NCBI GenBank assembly: GCA_963839725.1
Contig: CAWIWT010000024.1
Coordinates: 1 to 64,000, forward strand
DNA length: 64,000 nt
Reading direction: 5' to 3'
Source of the DNA: Kumtagia sp963839725
Lineage (GTDB): Bacteria > Pseudomonadota > Alphaproteobacteria > Rhizobiales > Rhizobiaceae
A program made the translations under genes and the position numbers. Shown here piece after piece: positions 9,481-18,616 of this stretch. The notes below the pieces were generated by a model. The model did not search any database and had not been told where the DNA came from. It saw nothing but the letters and a program-made list of their open reading frames with translations. The number at the start of each line of letters is the position of its first letter. Position 1 is the first letter of the stretch.

Positions 9481-9735
9481 GCTGGCGTGTCTTCCGATGG
9501 ACCAAACCGCGTTGCTCGCAAGATCCCGAACGTAGCAAAACTGCCGCCAGCAATCGCGTGTGGCATCTTCCCGCCACCGGGTAACGTCAAAATCCTTCCA
9601 CGTCGCCCAACCGGCACCCGCAGGGGAAAGTAAGACGATATAGCGACCGTTCGAGAGGATGGCGGCAGCGGCGGACGTATCGGTCACGTTTGCTGGGCCA
9701 TTGTCCTTTGACCGCGCTTCACTAAGCTTTGCCAT
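9481..9735 (-). pseudogene. cyclic beta-glucan synthase-like fragment
   Basis: From ATG 9735 leftward, about 85 residues resemble a segment of the cyclic beta-1,2-glucan synthase/GH94 (NdvB/ChvB-like) family. Characteristic parts are LSNGRYIVLLSPAGAGWATW and VTRWREDATRDCW followed by VRDL. The homology stops at the same point where the opposite-strand acetate kinase stub stops, so two convergent genes have lost their 3' parts in one event. In this family the segment is usually internal to much longer proteins, so this may itself have been a shorter relative. Confidence 0.55.
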
Positions 9736-9836
9736 GTCGCGACGACCTCCTAATTGGGGCAGATCATTCGGATCACCCCTGATCCAGCCAGCCTCGCCAA
9801 ATCGAGCAGACGACCCGATCTTTGGTTCGTCCTGCG

Positions 9837-10493
9837 TCAGGCGTCGGGGAAATGCTCTATCACGCCCTTTACGCCCCGCACGCCTTCGGCAACGACACAG
9901 GCTGCCTTCCGGCTCCCCGCAGAGGCGGTTCCCCAAAGATGCACCAGGCCGTCCACGACAGTGACCGTCACGTTGGCGGATTTCAGGCCGATATCCTCAT
10001 TGATGCGCGTCACGATGCTGCGGCGGATCGCTTCGTCGCCGGCGGCTGTATCATCAAGTCGGGCGGTGGCGATCGCGTGCAGAAGGTCGGCACGGCTTAC
10101 AATGCTCACCAGCATCCCGTTCCGCATCACCGGCAGCCGCTTGATGCCGTTTTCCGCCATCAGCTTCGCCACATGGGACAGGTCCGCTTCCTCATCGACC
10201 GTGACGACGTTGCGGCTCATGACATCTGCCACTTTCCAGGCATGGCTCTTCACATAGGCGCTAGCCCTTTCTTCCAGAGATGCGGACTGTTCGGGCGCAG
10301 CGATGGTGCGCAGCCCGAGTTCGGATCTTCGCAGAAGATCGCCTTCGCTGATCAGCCCGACCAGCATGCCTTCATCGTCGACTACAGGGAGACCGCTCAC
10401 ATGCTTGTCTAGCATGATACCCGCGGCGCGCCTGACGCTGTTGTCCGGCGACACTGTGACGACTTTCGCCGCCATCACATCCTTGACCTTCAT
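9837..10493 (-). CDS. CBS-pair and BON domain protein
   Basis: 218 residues with two CBS domains (about 1-60 and 80-140) followed by a BON domain (about 150-218, ending GVKGVIEHFPDA). The CBS repeats show VKDVMAAKVVTVSPDNSV and VADVMSRNVVTVDEEADL, each leading to a GLPVVDDEG or RLPVMRNG core. CBS pairs bind adenine nucleotides; BON domains associate with membranes or ligands. In alphaproteobacteria such proteins often sit in low-oxygen and stress regulons. It follows the glycoamylase gene on the same strand. A TGAT-CCGG-ATCA element lies 47 bases before the start. Confidence 0.85.
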   Translation of the reverse strand: MKVKDVMAAKVVTVSPDNSVRRAAGIMLDKHVSGLPVVDDEGMLVGLISEGDLLRRSELGLRTIAAPEQSASLEERASAYVKSHAWKVADVMSRNVVTVDEEADLSHVAKLMAENGIKRLPVMRNGMLVSIVSRADLLHAIATARLDDTAAGDEAIRRSIVTRINEDIGLKSANVTVTVVDGLVHLWGTASAGSRKAACVVAEGVRGVKGVIEHFPDA

Positions 10494-10529
10494 CGCTTCG
10501 TCCTTCCTTGGCCGCGCGACCGACCGACT

Positions 10530-11988
10530 TCATGGCCTCTGATCCGGATCACTGGCCTGTTGCAGCCACCCGCCCGAGAAGCCTGCCCGGCGCAGGCCAG
10601 CCACGATCGGCGGACAGCGGCGCATGATGTTCCAGAGTAGGCCCGTCCGGTAGTTCTCGATCGCTAGCACGATCGGCCCTTGGTCGATGCCGAAGTGATA
10701 CGGAGATATCCACCATCCGGTGGGACTATCTTCCACCGCAAACGACGGATTGAATGACGGCTTGAATCCGTAAAGCCGCGTCATTCCAAGCTGCATCCGG
10801 GCAAAGTTCTGGATCGTAGGGACGACTATTTCTGGTGCGAACGGCAGCGAGGCAATGACGACCCACGGGGCGATCGTCCCGTCGTCAGGGCCAAACGGAG
10901 CACCGCGGGCAATGTAGTCGAAGAACTGCCGCTCGACACGGTTGACCTTCCGCGTGATCCAACCGGGCCCGTCGCACGCCGTGAAGCCCCAGCAATATTG
11001 CCCGTAGCCGGCGAAGTTGTTTGGATTGCGGATCGCGTACTCCTGCTGCATGAAAGTCGCTCGCCGGCTGTTCTCGAAATAGTCACTTTCACGCTGGCGC
11101 ATGAACTCGTCGCGGATACCTCGAAAGTCTACCCACAGATGCGACAGCTGATGGGTGAAAAGCGGGCCCGAAAAGAGCAGCTCGCGGCCGTAGATGCTTT
11201 TCCATTCGTAGGTGGCGGTGTAGGCCGCATAGCTCTCCGGCTCCAGCGGGTGGGTCGGCGAACCCAGGCCGAGGAAGTAGAGCAGCAAGCCCTCGTCGTA
11301 CCCTTGCCAGCGATGCGGGATGAACCCACTTTCCGGGCGCCAGCCGTGCGTCAACGTGGGTTCGCCGTTGCAGGCCCAGTTCCAGTCTGCACGCTCATAA
11401 AGCTGGTTGGCAAGCCGGCGGACTTCCGCTTCCTCGGCCGTGTCGCGATCGAAATAGGTAGCAACTGTCAGAGCCCCTGCGAAAAGGAATGCCGAATCTT
11501 ATGGTGGACAATTCGCATTGCCAGACCCGGCGACCGGTTTCGATGTCCAGAAAATGATAGAAGAAGCCCTTGTAGCCAGACGCGTCCGGCTCCGGCCCCT
11601 GCGGCAATTCCATCAGGTATCTTAACTGCCTGCGCGCGATCTTCGCCGCAAATTCGCGGGTGACGATGCCGCGCTCTACGACAACGGAACTTGACGCCAG
11701 GGCCATCCCGATCGCCGCGATGCTTGCCGGGGCATTCGGTTCGGTCTTATCCCGGACAAGACCATTGTCCGGGTTCATGACCTGTAGATAGTACAGCAAC
11801 GTGGTGAACTGCAGCAGCAGACCCCAATCCGCCGGCAACGTGGCGAAGTCCGCGTCGGTCAAGAACGGGTCGGATATTGCCCTTGGCTGACTATCGCGCA
11901 AAGTCAAGGCCGCCGACGATCCGGCCTGCGCCGCCGTCCGGGGAGCGCCGTTCGTTGCAGTGTTGTCACCAGCCGAATCCCTTGACAC
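10530..11988 (-). pseudogene. glycoamylase-family protein, one frameshift
   Basis: Two leftward frames join into one protein of the glycoamylase-like family (alpha/alpha toroid) common in rhizobia near cyclic-glucan genes. The N-terminal part runs from about FLTDADFATLP through LLYYLQVMNP and DASGYKGFFYHFLDIETGRR. Near 11500 the frame breaks. The other frame supplies FAGALTVATYFDRDTAEEAE, then THGWRPESGFIPHRWQGYDE and ENYRTGLLW. Total length is about 485 residues. The exact start is uncertain; GTG 11988 avoids overlap with the upstream gene. One base near 11500 would restore the gene. Confidence 0.75.
10540..10551 (-). promoter_or_regulatory. possible FNR/FixK half-perfect box
   Basis: TGATCCGGATCA is a perfect 12-base palindrome with the TGAT-N4-ATCA core of FNR/FixK sites. 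The outermost T and A of the consensus are replaced by C. It is 47 bases upstream of the CBS-BON start, inside the tail of the preceding gene. A palindrome this short can occur by chance. Confidence 0.3.
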
Positions 11989-12073
11989 TCGCTCTGCTTT
12001 TTGAGTTAGGTGCTGACGACATTGCGCGCGGGCTGCGGATGCTCGCGCACTAGCGACGCACGCCGTCGGCACG

Positions 12074-12676
12074 CTAGGCTGCGGTTTTCCGGTACACGTT
12101 TTGCGCGGTCTCATTCGCACGATCAAAGGCTGCCCGCGTTTCGTTCAGAGCGGTCATCATGGCGGACCAGGATTGCCTACCTGCCTGATCCAGCTTCCGA
12201 AGTTTTTCTTCGGCTTGGTCAGCATCGGCGCCCATGCGCTTTGCGACCGCCTGGATTTCTGCTCGACGCTCTGCGGCGACGCCTTTGGCAGCGGCACCAA
12301 GCTGGTCGGCGGCATGGCGCCAAGCCTTCAGTTGAGCATCAGCTTGGCGCTGGAAGATCGCCTGTTGCTGCTCGATCTGCTTACCGAAGCTGTCGATATT
12401 TTTGTTTACCTCTGCCTGAAATGCGGTCCACTCGGATTCGAGCTGCGCCTTCACGCTCTTCCAGGTGGCTTCGTTGGCTTCCGCCTGCTTGTTGACGTCG
12501 TCCCGAAAATCATCACGGGTTTTGTGCAGATCAGCGAGGACGTGGTCGGCTTTCTCGCGTGCGCCGGCCGTAAGCTCGGCAGCTTTGCCTTCGAGGGAAC
12601 TGAGCGTGGCATCCATTTCATCGATCCGCGCCTTTGCCCAGTTCAGATAGTAATGAAAACCACTCTGCGTGCTCAT
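12074..12676 (-). CDS. coiled-coil (phasin-like) protein
   Basis: 201 residues, nearly all predicted amphipathic helix, rich in Ala, Gln, Glu and Lys with heptad-like spacing. There is no signal peptide or membrane segment. The start is ATG 12676 with GGAGACC nine bases upstream. Composition and length resemble phasins, which coat polyhydroxyalkanoate granules, but no family motif settles this. A perfect FNR/FixK box lies 93 bases before the start, so expression is probably induced at low oxygen. The glycoamylase and CBS-BON genes follow on the same strand and may share the promoter. Confidence 0.7.
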   Translation of the reverse strand: MSTQSGFHYYLNWAKARIDEMDATLSSLEGKAAELTAGAREKADHVLADLHKTRDDFRDDVNKQAEANEATWKSVKAQLESEWTAFQAEVNKNIDSFGKQIEQQQAIFQRQADAQLKAWRHAADQLGAAAKGVAAERRAEIQAVAKRMGADADQAEEKLRKLDQAGRQSWSAMMTALNETRAAFDRANETAQNVYRKTAA

Positions 12677-12768
12677 TTTTGGTCTCCTCATTTTACGCAT
12701 CAGGCTTCGTCAAAGCTCAAAATACGATAGCTGTGGAGGTTTCTCTAGCACGGCGGCGGGTTCTCAAA

Positions 12769-12782
12769 TTGATATAGATCAA
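12769..12782 (-). promoter_or_regulatory. FNR/FixK anaerobox
   Basis: TTGATATAGATCAA is a perfect match to the TTGAT-N4-ATCAA consensus bound by FNR, FixK and related Crp/Fnr regulators. It is 93 bases upstream of the coiled-coil gene start. A FixK-like regulator with the matching recognition helix is encoded at 17960-18616. Confidence 0.75.
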
Positions 12783-13266
12783 GGTGCCGGACCAGTGGTC
12801 GAACACCGCGCCCATGCGGAGGGTGCTACGCCAGGTGATCCAGCCGCGCATAAGGGGGAAGATGGCTTGACTGTCTCCCGAAAACGGCCGGGAGCGCGGC
12901 AGCTCACCCAGAAGTGGACTATCTTGCCCGCCCGAAGCACGGCATGGCCGTTATTTCTCCGTGCAGACCATGTGGTTCAGGCCTCCTGGCCTGGAGCAAC
13001 CGCGGCCGACACACTCAAGCAAGTGACCGATCAGATTGAGAAGCAGCTCGAGGAAAGGCGGTCTCGTGCATCGACCTATCGGCTGTCTTCGTTGGCAAGG
13101 TCACCCTTACGGAACATCATATGCGGCAGTTCTGTTGAACGCCCGAGAGTAGGGCCAAACTCGAGGCCGTGATCGGAGAAAGGCCGTGATCGAGGCGCAC
13201 GCGTTGCCCGGTTGAGGTTGTCAATATGACCTAATGTAGCAATGAGACTTGGAGACGTGACCAACC
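12783..13266. other. intergenic region, nothing recognised
   Basis: About 480 bases between the anaerobox and the broken TetR gene. Small open frames are present, but none shows a domain or a ribosome site. It probably contains the promoter of the TetR pseudogene at its right edge. Confidence 0.4.
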
Positions 13267-13955
13267 ATGGCAAATGTCAATCCGCTTCGTCGAGCTGAAA
13301 TCGGGCGCGAAAGGCGCGCGAACTCGGGCACAGCTTGTTGCCGCGGCCAACGCGCTGTACGCCAATCAGGCGCCGGAATCCGTCACGATCGACGACGTGG
13401 TAAGATGCCGGAGTCGCGAAGGGAACTTTCTACGTTCATTTCGATGGGCTAGACGCGCTTACCGCGGCGGTCGCGGAAGAGCTGGTCAAAACCTTCGACG
13501 AACTGCTGCAGCCGAGCCGGCTCTCCGTCAGCGATCCGGTTCTTCGTATTGCGTTCGGATGCAGTTCATTCATTAACAAAGGCCAGCGCGATCCGAGTTG
13601 GGCAGCCTTAGTTTCAAGGATGGCTGCGGCAGCACCCAAGGGTGGTGAGCTCGCCCGCCGCCGGCTCTTCGAAGACCTGGAACGTTTTGCGAAGGGATTG
13701 CCAAGCGGCGCATCCCCGGAGCTTAACCTGGAGATCGTGGTTGGGATCATGCTTCAGCTCATGCGCGCGCTCGGCGAGGGTAGGCTGTCATCGCTCGATC
13801 ATGGCGCCGCCGTCGGCTCCATCCTGCGTGCGATCGGGCTCAGTGCTCACCAGGCGAAGTCGGTACTCGCACGGTTGCCTGCCGATGGCGCAATGCCTGA
13901 CGGGCCGCGTCCGCCAAAGTCACGGCGCCCGGGAACGGAGAGTTGCGAGGCATGA
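13267..13955 (+). pseudogene. TetR regulator, several frameshifts
   Basis: Overlapping frames together spell a TetR-type regulator. From ATG 13267: PLRRAEIGRE, then (another frame) TRAQLVAAANALYANQAPES and the partly lost helix-turn-helix. The text resumes as FYVHFDGLDALTAAVAEELV, and the ligand-binding part is seen as SVSDPVLRIAFGCSSF and IVVGIMLQLMRALGEG. At least two indels fall between 13290 and 13440, in the DNA-binding region. It is a paralogue of the intact TetR at 14386-14979 (shared opening R-RAEIGRE-RART). The intact one probably took over or duplicated its role. Confidence 0.7.
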
Positions 13956-14075
13956 CAGACTTGGTCGCCCCCGCGCTCTTACGCGACGAGTTCAGTTAAC
14001 GTTGATGGGTTGAACCCCCCGACGGCCTTTGTGTGCCAGGATGGGTTATCTTGAACGCCATCGAAGGAGACGTCC

Positions 14076-14365
14076 GTGGGAGAAATTGGCACGATTGGCC
14101 TGGACCTTGCGAAGAATGTTTTCCAAGTACATGGAGTTGATGGGAAAGGGCCTGCGGTTGTTCGCAAGCGGCTTCGGCGCAGCCAGGTTCTGAAGTTCTT
14201 TTCCGGTTTGCGGCGTTGCGTGTTGGCGATGGAAGCCTGCGCGAGCAGCCACTATTGGGGCCGTGAGATCGGCAGGTCGTCTAATCGCGCCAGCCTATGT
14301 GACGCCGTTTGTTAAGCGCCAGATGAACGATGCGACGGCGCGACGGGATCTGTCTTATCCTTTTC
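14076..14365 (+). mobile_element. IS110-family transposase, N-terminal remnant
   Basis: GTG/ATG near 14076 begins an IS110-family DEDD transposase: IGLDLAKNVFQVHGVD is the first catalytic Asp region, followed by VLAMEACASSHYWGREI. Then, after a break near 14265, RLIAPAYVTPFVKRQMNDA appears in another frame. Homology ends at about 14340; the RuvC-like middle and the C-terminal transposase domain are missing. It sits between the two TetR genes. Confidence 0.8.
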
Positions 14366-14385
14366 AGTCCCGCCGCCGACATACG

Positions 14386-14979
14386 TCAATGATGGCGCAG
14401 GTCGAGAGCTCGAAGCACCGCCTCAACGGCCTGCCGTGTCATTTCGGGTCGGGCGCCTCGCTCGAGAATGCCCCGCGCCACCTGCAGCCATATGCCCATC
14501 ACGATGTCTGCTGCCAGCTCCACGTCCCGTATTCCCACGCTTCCCTCGACCATCGCTTCCGCTATGTCCGCCTTGAGATTTGCACGGACCCCCTGCCCGA
14601 ACTCGGTAGGTGATTGCGAGCTCTGAACTACCAGGCGCGTCCAGTTGGCGTCGCTACCCGCTCTTTCCAGGAATCTCGTGAATGCGAATGACAGTCGTTC
14701 AATTGGGTCGCGAAGTTCGAGCCTGACAGGCGTCAGCAGCTCGTCAAAACTCTCATCGAGCTTGGCGCCCACCGCGGCGGTTAACTGATCAACGCTCTGG
14801 AAATGATAGTAGAACGTCCCCTTCGCGACGCCTGCTGCCTCGACGACGGCATCTACCGTGAGCGCCTCGGGGGGCCGCTCGGCAAGGAGCGTGGCTCCGG
14901 CTTCCACGATCTGCGCTCGCGTCCTCGCCCGCTTCTCACGCCCGATCTCCGCTCTGCGCGCCAAATCAATTCTCGCCAT
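14386..14979 (-). CDS. TetR family transcriptional regulator
   Basis: An intact 197-residue TetR regulator. The helix-turn-helix is visible at residues 42-70 (VDAVVEAAGVAKGTFYYHFQ), followed by the all-helical ligand-binding domain. The first residues MARIDLARRAEIGREKRART match the opening of the neighbouring broken paralogue. TetR proteins usually repress their own gene and a nearby enzyme or efflux gene. A motif at 15022-15037 upstream of this gene partly matches one upstream of the RND efflux operon at 31051-31066, so the pump is one possible target. The effector is unknown. Confidence 0.85.
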   Translation of the reverse strand: MARIDLARRAEIGREKRARTRAQIVEAGATLLAERPPEALTVDAVVEAAGVAKGTFYYHFQSVDQLTAAVGAKLDESFDELLTPVRLELRDPIERLSFAFTRFLERAGSDANWTRLVVQSSQSPTEFGQGVRANLKADIAEAMVEGSVGIRDVELAADIVMGIWLQVARGILERGARPEMTRQAVEAVLRALDLRHH

Positions 14980-15021
14980 TCGTCATGCCTTTTTGCATTA
15001 TTTCACTTTCAAATTATCATA

Positions 15022-15037
15022 TTGACCGTATAGTCCG
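15022..15037 (-). promoter_or_regulatory. possible TetR operator
   Basis: TTGACCGTATAGTCCG lies 43 bases upstream of the tetR start. It matches 11 of 16 positions of TCGACCATCTAGTCGA in the efflux-pump promoter, including GACC and TAGTC. It could also serve as a -35 element; assignment is speculative. Confidence 0.3.
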
Positions 15038-15275
15038 TTTGACCTATTTGTGCAAACTGAGATTGAGCTGATCCATTCCCCCGGCTCTGCTTCATTGAAC
15101 CACTGCAACCTCGATTGATATCGGAGGCACTCATGCGCCCGCCATCAGGTCTGCTCCTTCGTGCGTGTCATGGCCGCGTGTCTCTTGTTGGCTGTTGGCA
15201 ACATCCCGCCGCACCAACGGCGCCGCAGACGACACGCGTCGTAAGGCCTCACATGCTCGCCCTGGACGTTTCACC

Positions 15276-15722
15276 ATGAGTACTCTCAACCCGGCGACCA
15301 TATCGGCATTATCGGCGCTCGCCGGCTCCGCGATTGGTGCTCTGTCATCTGTCGCCACGACCTGGGTCACGCAGCATCATCAGGAGCACGTGCAGCGGCA
15401 CAATCAGGAAGCCTCACGTCGCGAGCGGCTGTTCGGCGAGTTCATCGACCAGGCGTCGCAGACCTTTCTCGACGCCATCGTCCAGGACGGCTTGGACACA
15501 CCGGCAAAGCTGATTCCGATGTATGCTACGTTGAGCAAGCTTCGCCTGTTTGCCGCGCCCGGTACCATCAGTGCGGCCGAGGCAGTTCTGGAGCGCATCA
15601 TCGAGACGTACCAGTCGCCGCCTACCTCGCTTCAGGCCAAAACCGCAGAGGGTATGGCAACGCAGGATATCGTGCGCGCCTTTGCAGAAGCCTGTCGGCA
15701 GGAGCTGACGGACCTGCGGTGA
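15276..15722 (+). CDS. conserved hypothetical membrane-anchored protein
   Basis: 148 residues with one N-terminal membrane helix (about 5-27, SALSALAGSAIGALSSVATT) followed by a His/Gln-rich, helical soluble domain. ATG 15276 is chosen because the helix begins directly after it; the longer frame from 15165 adds Arg/Ser-rich residues with no features. Proteins with this layout recur in rhizobial genomes as uncharacterised. The soluble part has no enzyme motif I recognise. It is convergent with the DUF900 hydrolase, and a small hairpin lies between them. Confidence 0.6.
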   Translation: MSTLNPATISALSALAGSAIGALSSVATTWVTQHHQEHVQRHNQEASRRERLFGEFIDQASQTFLDAIVQDGLDTPAKLIPMYATLSKLRLFAAPGTISAAEAVLERIIETYQSPPTSLQAKTAEGMATQDIVRAFAEACRQELTDLR

Positions 15723-15746
15723 AGCGCCTAGGAATCTGTCGCGGCT

Positions 15747-15764
15747 GCTGACGATGATGTCAGC
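15747..15764. terminator. possible bidirectional terminator hairpin
   Basis: GCTGAC-gatgat-GTCAGC forms a 6-bp perfect stem between two convergent genes. It is followed on the plus strand by a weak T-rich stretch. The stem is short, so this is only suggestive. Confidence 0.3.
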
Positions 15765-15902
15765 GTGATTGTTTTGGCTGACGGCACTTTGTGGAGTTGC
15801 TAATCGGATGCCTGCTCGGCGCGGCGCCGTCGCCCTGCCCATTCGCCCTCATTCCTGTTGCCGCCAAACAAGAGGTCGCTACTTGCTCCGGTGCTGATAA
15901 AC

Positions 15903-17027
15903 CTAACGTGCTCGGACGGCGCCATAAAAGTCGCGAGGGCGCTCAAGCAGTCCGCCGGTGCTGGCAACAGTCAGCAGACTCGCATTCCCTCGTATGGACT
16001 TTTTGCGCGCCAGCCCGGAGTGGAGGTCCTTGCTGAACTTTTGAAGTAGAGCCGAGGACGCCGCAAATTTCGCGTGCTGCAGCGGGTCGCCGCTTTGAAG
16101 CATGCTCATGTCGATTACCCGCAACCCTGCCTGTTCGAGGACCGGGATGAACCTCGGGTCCTCAATCACGAAGGCGCCGACCCGATCGACATCGCCGGCG
16201 ATCAGCTTAGAGACCGCCAGCGCCCTATCGTCGCGGGAGATCAGAACAGTGATCGGGGGAGACCTCTTTCCAATTGCCATGATCTGCGTGCGAAACACGT
16301 CGATATCGATATCGGGCGAGGCAAGCACAACCTCACCAAGTTTGCCGTTAAACTCGAGGTCGTTTTTGAATTTGGCTTGCCGCAAGACCTCGGCCGTCAA
16401 CCAGCCTCCCATTGAATGAGCAACCAGATGGATCTTCTTGACAGACGGGATCTTAGCAACACATCGGATCAAACGCTCAAGGTGGTCACGCGAGAACATG
16501 GAGCTTTCGCGATCGCGACCATACGCAAGGGTTTTGCCTTCCGATGGCCAGGAGAATAATATAGCAGCACCAGCGAATCCCGTGTCGTGAACAAGCTGGG
16601 TGAAGCGAAAAATTGCTTCCTGGTAAAGTGTATTGTAACCGTGGATGAAAATGACTGCTTCGCCGTCGTGGCTCGCGGCGGCGACACGTTTCGCGAATTC
16701 GTCCCCCGTCAGATCAGTCCGCGCCAACACAGCGATATGACGTTTCGGGTCGATTACCGCCGTCGGCCATTCGATTACGCCAACTTTGTGACCAGGTGGG
16801 ATCGACATATGATAGTCTTGGTAGCTCAAGGCCAGGCTGCGATCCGAAGCGGTTCCGAACTCTTCCGACTTGCCCGTCAGGTTCCTCGAGGTAGCGACAA
16901 AGACTTCAACGCGCCGTGTATCGCTTGCATCGGTCGCAACAGGGGTCAGCACACTCGCTGCGGGACGGAGTGCGCAGCACTCCAGCGCAATCACCACAAG
17001 CAGGCAGGAAAGCAATCGAAATTCCAT
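15903..17027 (-). CDS. DUF900 alpha/beta hydrolase, exported
   Basis: A 374-residue protein with an N-terminal hydrophobic signal (LLSCLLVVIALECCALRPAA). The rest is a DUF900-type alpha/beta hydrolase: oxyanion/His segment EAVIFIHGYNT, nucleophile elbow VAHSMGGWLTAEVLR, then the acidic segment LVSxDD-like ITVLISRDDRAL. DUF900 proteins are predicted lipases or esterases of unknown substrate. The Cys pair at the signal end does not give a clean lipobox. The C-terminal 70 residues (after QHAKFAASS) are variable in the family. Intact and convergent with the preceding gene. Confidence 0.82.
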   Translation of the reverse strand: MEFRLLSCLLVVIALECCALRPAASVLTPVATDASDTRRVEVFVATSRNLTGKSEEFGTASDRSLALSYQDYHMSIPPGHKVGVIEWPTAVIDPKRHIAVLARTDLTGDEFAKRVAAASHDGEAVIFIHGYNTLYQEAIFRFTQLVHDTGFAGAAILFSWPSEGKTLAYGRDRESSMFSRDHLERLIRCVAKIPSVKKIHLVAHSMGGWLTAEVLRQAKFKNDLEFNGKLGEVVLASPDIDIDVFRTQIMAIGKRSPPITVLISRDDRALAVSKLIAGDVDRVGAFVIEDPRFIPVLEQAGLRVIDMSMLQSGDPLQHAKFAASSALLQKFSKDLHSGLARKKSIRGNASLLTVASTGGLLERPRDFYGAVRAR

Positions 17028-17959
17028 CGGTGCCTCAATCCAGTGAATAAACCATTAATAAACCTTATTGCATCGCCAGCGGAAGCCGGGCTTGGGGCTG
17101 CCTACCCAAGGACCAGAGGGTTAAGTTGTGGCACTGGAGAACTGGTTTAATAGAAAGCTTTCCGGCAAGCCGGCCAACGCTGCAGACCCTCTGTTCGAGA
17201 ATATGACCAAAGTAACCGCTTTACCTGACCAGATCGATTTTTGACCGGCCGCCGATGAAACCTTGCTCGAGGCGGCTCTCAGATCGGGTGTGCCTGATGA
17301 TCCCCATCTGGACACGCCTGGCGAAGGGTCCGACGTCCTTGCTCTCCACGACGACGATGGCAAGGATGATCTTCCTGCCGGAGGGATGGTCGGAGAAAAC
17401 ACCGAGTGAGCTCTCGCACAAAATGGTGCATCACATTCAAAACATGGCAGGACTGAAGTTTGCGTGCCCAGAAGAGCGCGAGAAAATGGCTTTCGAGGCG
17501 CAGGAACGGTGGCTGGCCTTGTTCGGCCGCACCCTGCAGACGGAGTTCGGTCTTGATCCTTTCACGCTTTTGGTCCGCACCAATTGCCTGTACTGATTGC
17601 TCGATCCGCGTCGCTTCAGGGGCGTATCGGGATAACCTAGTCGCGCCAGGAAAGCGTTGTCGTGGAAGGGACATGCGAGGAACTCCCGATGAAGTTGGCC
17701 ACAAGCGTGACCGAGAGCGTGCTTGGTCGTTGTTAAGTGGATACGCAGACTGGTGGGAACCCGGTGCGCTAAAGCCGGTGACCCCTTTGGTTTCAAATCA
17801 TTCACCCCATATCTAGGATTTCGATCGACGCCATGTCTGGAAGAGATGCCTTTTGAGATACCTTCCGAACGGCACGCCCCCGCACTACAAACGGGAACCG
17901 CTTTTCGTGGCGGTTGCGAGTCCCTTACCCTCAATCGGTCAGTTCCCATATGGTGACCC
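17028..17959. other. region with short unassigned frames
   Basis: Over 900 bases without a firm gene. A GTG at 17128 begins ALENWFNRKLSGKPANAADP and ends at about 17243, possibly a 38-residue peptide. Another plus-strand frame ending at 17596 finishes in a protein-like stretch (KMAFEAQERWLALFGRTLQ). The two may be parts of one small gene broken by a frameshift at about 17240. I do not recognise the family. The right part, to 17959, looks non-coding. Confidence 0.3.
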
Positions 17960-18616
17960 TCAGGCCGCCATGTCGTGCAAGATTTGCCATTTGACGATGT
18001 CGACGCTCCGCAGACTTGGCGATTTTATGACACCCTTCTGCTTCAGCCTGCAGAGAACGCGCGACACGGTTTCGATTGTCAGGCCGAGATAATCCGCGAT
18101 ATCCGTGCGCGACATCGGTAATTCAATCTGCGGCAATCCGCCCTGCCGCTCGGACAGATCCAGGAGGAAGGCGGCGATGCGTTCTATGGCATTTTGGCGC
18201 CCGAGTACCACGAGATGCTCTTGAGCTCGCACTAGGCCCTGGAGCGCCATCGGCAGAAGCTCGGTGGCAACATCGCCCTTTGAAACGCCTGTACGCAACA
18301 TCCTGATGCCCGTTCTGCATATGGCCTCGGCGAAGAAATGATGCATATTGTCGGCCTCGAAGCCGAACATCTCTCCGGCGAGATGAAAAGCTGATATCTG
18401 GCGGCGGCCATCCGAAAGGAGGCGATAGATCCGCACCGCGCCGAATTCGATCTTGTAGAAGCTTCCGCACCTCTCACCCTGCGCATAGATTTCTGCGCCA
18501 GCCTGGTAAAGCGTGGGCGGCCGCGCGTCTCCGCCGAACTGCGAAGGAGGTAGCCCGCGAGCCGCAAGCCCATCATACGGGTCATAGGAAAACTGCGATA
18601 TTTTCGCGCCGGTCAT
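17960..18616 (-). CDS. Crp/Fnr family regulator, FixK-like
   Basis: 218 residues: an N-terminal cyclic-nucleotide-binding-type beta roll (GAEIYAQGERCGSFYKI, then SAFHLAGEMFGFE), a dimerisation helix, and a winged helix-turn-helix. The recognition helix reads LTIETVSRVLCRLKQKG, with the E..SR residues that FNR, FixK and FnrN use to read TTGAT half-sites. The four N-terminal Cys of an FNR iron-sulphur cluster are absent, so this is FixK-like rather than a direct oxygen sensor. The start at ATG 18616 has GGAGA nearby. Located downstream of a FixJ-like response regulator, it is the likely output of that relay. Confidence 0.88.
   Translation of the reverse strand: MTGAKISQFSYDPYDGLAARGLPPSQFGGDARPPTLYQAGAEIYAQGERCGSFYKIEFGAVRIYRLLSDGRRQISAFHLAGEMFGFEADNMHHFFAEAICRTGIRMLRTGVSKGDVATELLPMALQGLVRAQEHLVVLGRQNAIERIAAFLLDLSERQGGLPQIELPMSRTDIADYLGLTIETVSRVLCRLKQKGVIKSPSLRSVDIVKWQILHDMAA

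Noticed and set aside
8489..9577. 362-codon minus-strand frame over the phosphotransacetylase
   Set aside because: Antisense of a clear enzyme gene, with His/Arg-rich nonsense composition.
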